Shown: one piece after another, positions 17,905 through 19,260 of the stretch
Numbering within the stretch: position 1 is the first letter of the stretch
Layout: every line of letters begins with the position of its first letter
Assembly: GCA_015039365.1 (NCBI GenBank)
Contig: WION01000775.1
Span: 1-19,260 of the forward strand
Length of the DNA: 19,260 bases
Direction: 5' to 3'
From: Amanita rubescens
Lineage: Eukaryota > Basidiomycota > Agaricomycetes > Agaricales > Amanitaceae
The notes under the pieces: model-generated
Told to the model about the DNA's origin: nothing
The model's input: the letters and a program-made list of their open reading frames with translations, nothing else
The model's database searches: none
Made by a program: the position numbers and the translations under genes

Positions 17905-18646
17905 TTGGGATAAGGCACCCCACTTATTAGGCCTTATTTTAAATAAGGCATTTTAAGCCAAATGATTATTTTCCTGATGCTTGAAGTCAAAAATGTACTA
18001 ACCAAACAAAAATATGAACCACATACCATAGATAAGCATTTGAGAGAGGCGGCAAATAGGGGCCTAGGGCAGATATTGAGATTGGATACTAAATGGCTGG
18101 AGCCTTAGGGCCCAGGAGACAAAAACACTGTTCTTCTTTCATGAATTTCGCATGCAGCGTGTTGATCTTAGCAGTAACTTTGTTGAAAGCAATCAGGTGT
18201 TCATCACAAGACATTTTCTACACTGTGATCACAACCGCGCGGGATGCTTTTCGTGGAACGATGAATGGAGCGATCCGATCACAACCGCGTGAGTTGCGAG
18301 CGACGTAAATTATAAATGGATGTGGATCGAAACAATGAAAGCGCTGCGCTGCGATCACAACCGCACGAGTTGCCTAATGCCTTTCATCACAGGAGCATTT
18401 GATACAAGACCGTTGTGATCACAACCTCACACTGACTTCATGAGCAGCTCATACATTTTCAGAGCGACAAAGCTGTGGATTTGAACATTTTTTACTTTTA
18501 GTCTCGTTGATTTGCCGGATGTTTCAGGAGACTTCTGCCGGATGTCGAAAGCGCTGAGGAAGTTTCTTTCCGATCATACCGTGTAGTCGGGATTTTGTCA
18601 CTCATTTGTGACCGTCACAAATGTCAGGTGACTGCTGCCGCACTCA
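17905..18646. other. Non-coding stretch with hairpins and repeated motifs
   Basis: No convincing gene. Holds a 9-bp stem with single-base loop at 17931-17949 (GCCTTATTT T AAATAAGGC), the GATCACAACC cluster (18227-18426), a direct repeat TGCCGGATGT in the region 18510-18550, and a 10-bp stem with single-base loop at 18603-18623 (CATTTGTGAC C GTCACAAATG). It may be a regulatory or intergenic region upstream of or between genes. Confidence 0.5.
18227..18426 (+). promoter_or_regulatory. Four-copy GATCACAACC motif cluster
   Basis: GATCACAACC occurs at 18227, 18277, 18353 and 18417. The first three continue as CGCRYGRGWTGC. The last is centred on a perfect 14-bp palindrome GTTGTGATCACAAC. A longer direct repeat (TTCATCACA..GACATTT / CAGGAGCATTT, then TGTGATCACAACC) accompanies the outer copies. 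Spaced, partly palindromic repeats like this suggest binding sites for a dimeric protein; this role is an inference. Confidence 0.4.
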
Positions 18647-18957
18647 CTGGGCCTCAGTCGTTCGTCGGACTGAACCCACTACTTACGTAGCGGGAATCGG
18701 TTGAGTAGTGACTGCTCTAAATTAGGTAGTACCATATTCTTGATGGATTTAGTTGCAGTGTAGGCTAGAGGTTGGTTATCCTCTTCAGCGATGACGGGTG
18801 GTGGAAAAGGCTCTTCGACCTCTTCTTCGAGGGGGACGGTTGTGAGCGATGGAGGGACGTCGGGGAATTCGACATGCTCGCATTTGTTGACAGTGTGTGC
18901 TTGGTAATCGGCCGAGCAATGGATCGTAGGGGTGCAACGGGCGTATAGATCCGCCAT
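18647..18957 (-). CDS. Acidic proline-rich protein start, unknown function
   Basis: ATG at 18957 in the context TTCAATGG opens a frame MADLYARCTPTIHCSADYQA, then FPDVPPSLTTVPLEEEVEEP and FPPPVIAEEDNQPLAYTATK, with a likely helix IKNMVLPNLEQSLLNRFPL. Unspliced, it stops at 18679 after 92 codons (FPLRK). A GTAAGT donor exactly there (18686, minus strand) and an acceptor GGCCCAG at 18647 define a possible 40-nt intron, in which case the protein continues LSAAAVT and stops a few codons further, beyond the coordinates given. Strongly acidic middle; no domain is recognised. A + strand frame starts 31 bases away in the opposite direction. Confidence 0.42.
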
Positions 18958-18987
18958 TGAAATTTCGATAGTGGTGGACCTGGAATT

Positions 18988-19260
18988 ATGACAGGCCCGA
19001 GAGAAAGCTGGTTTTTCGGTTATGGTGACATGAAGGACACATCGGGGATGTCTGGGACGCTTCCCACTGTGGTCCGCGAGAAGGACCCGTCATCACTTGC
19101 TACTCCTGCGCGTCTCCCAGAACTTTCTCCTCTATGCATACCGGCCGTTCCAACCGCTTTGTCTTTGCTTGCAGACACGCCAAGTACCACTGCAGTCGCG
19201 AGTCCAAAGAGCGACTCGTCTCGCATTAGCAAGGAACCCTCTTCTGGATCTCAAGAGGAC
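18988..19260 (+). CDS. Partial open frame running off the window, unknown function
   Basis: Frame open from 18961 (after TGA at 18958) to the end of the window; ATGs at 18988 and 19030. It reads MTGPRESWFFGYGDMKDTSG, then VVREKDPSSLATPARLPELS and AVASPKSDSSRISKEPSSGS: low-complexity, serine/proline-rich, probably disordered. Alternatively an exon begins at 18995 after GACAG. Divergent from the minus-strand frame at 18957. No stop is reached, so the full length is unknown. The minus strand also has a 70-codon frame (19020-19232), which I regard as antisense. Confidence 0.38.
   Translation, partial: MTGPRESWFFGYGDMKDTSGMSGTLPTVVREKDPSSLATPARLPELSPLCIPAVPTALSLLADTPSTTAVASPKSDSSRISKEPSSGSQED

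Noticed and set aside
1..19260. tRNA, rRNA, transposase or reverse transcriptase genes
   Set aside because: I looked for tRNA-like cloverleaf signals and for catalytic motifs and recognised none; a tRNA scan and a profile search would be decisive.

Overview
The window looks like nuclear DNA of a eukaryote, most likely a fungus. The main evidence is a run of short introns (42-60 bases) on the + strand, with GTRNGY-type 5' splice sites, a TAYTRAY-like branch site (TATTGAC, TACTGAC, ATTAAC) 6-20 bases before the acceptor, and CAG/TAG/AAG ends. There is no bacterial operon layout, and I found no rRNA, tRNA or CRISPR array. No protein here could be assigned to a known family, and the species is not identifiable from this sequence.

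Layout. Bases 1-59 are flanking DNA. Bases 60-11553 form one giant inverted repeat of about 11.5 kb, built like a foldback element: a 587-bp outer arm (60-646), an array of about 70 copies of a 52-bp repeat (647-4267), an asymmetric 0.9-kb core (4268-5161), an array of about 111 copies of the same 52-bp repeat in the opposite orientation (5162-10956), and the inverted outer arm (10957-11553). No transposase or other convincing gene lies inside it, so it is probably non-autonomous or a decayed structural repeat.

Bases 11554-15400 are a + strand, intron-rich locus whose exons and introns are packed with short perfect hairpins (stems of 5-9 bp, loops of 3-8), about one every 50-100 bases. Several hairpins include the 5' splice site. 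Exons can be joined in phase for two or three exons at a time, but the open frames then break, so the gene is either decayed, mis-sequenced by small indels, or read in a way I cannot reconstruct. Three exons at the start of this locus (12038, 12457, 12732) are diverged copies of one module.

Bases 15400-19260 are mixed. They hold further hairpin-rich DNA, a proline-rich minus-strand open frame (16006-16647), a GGTGGAC minisatellite (16853-16985), a helix-rich + open frame (17367-17672), a 202-bp MITE-like inverted repeat (17643-17844), a cluster of GATCACAACC motifs (18227-18426), and two divergently oriented open frames near the end (minus from 18957; + from 18988, running off the window). 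Functions are unknown for all of them.
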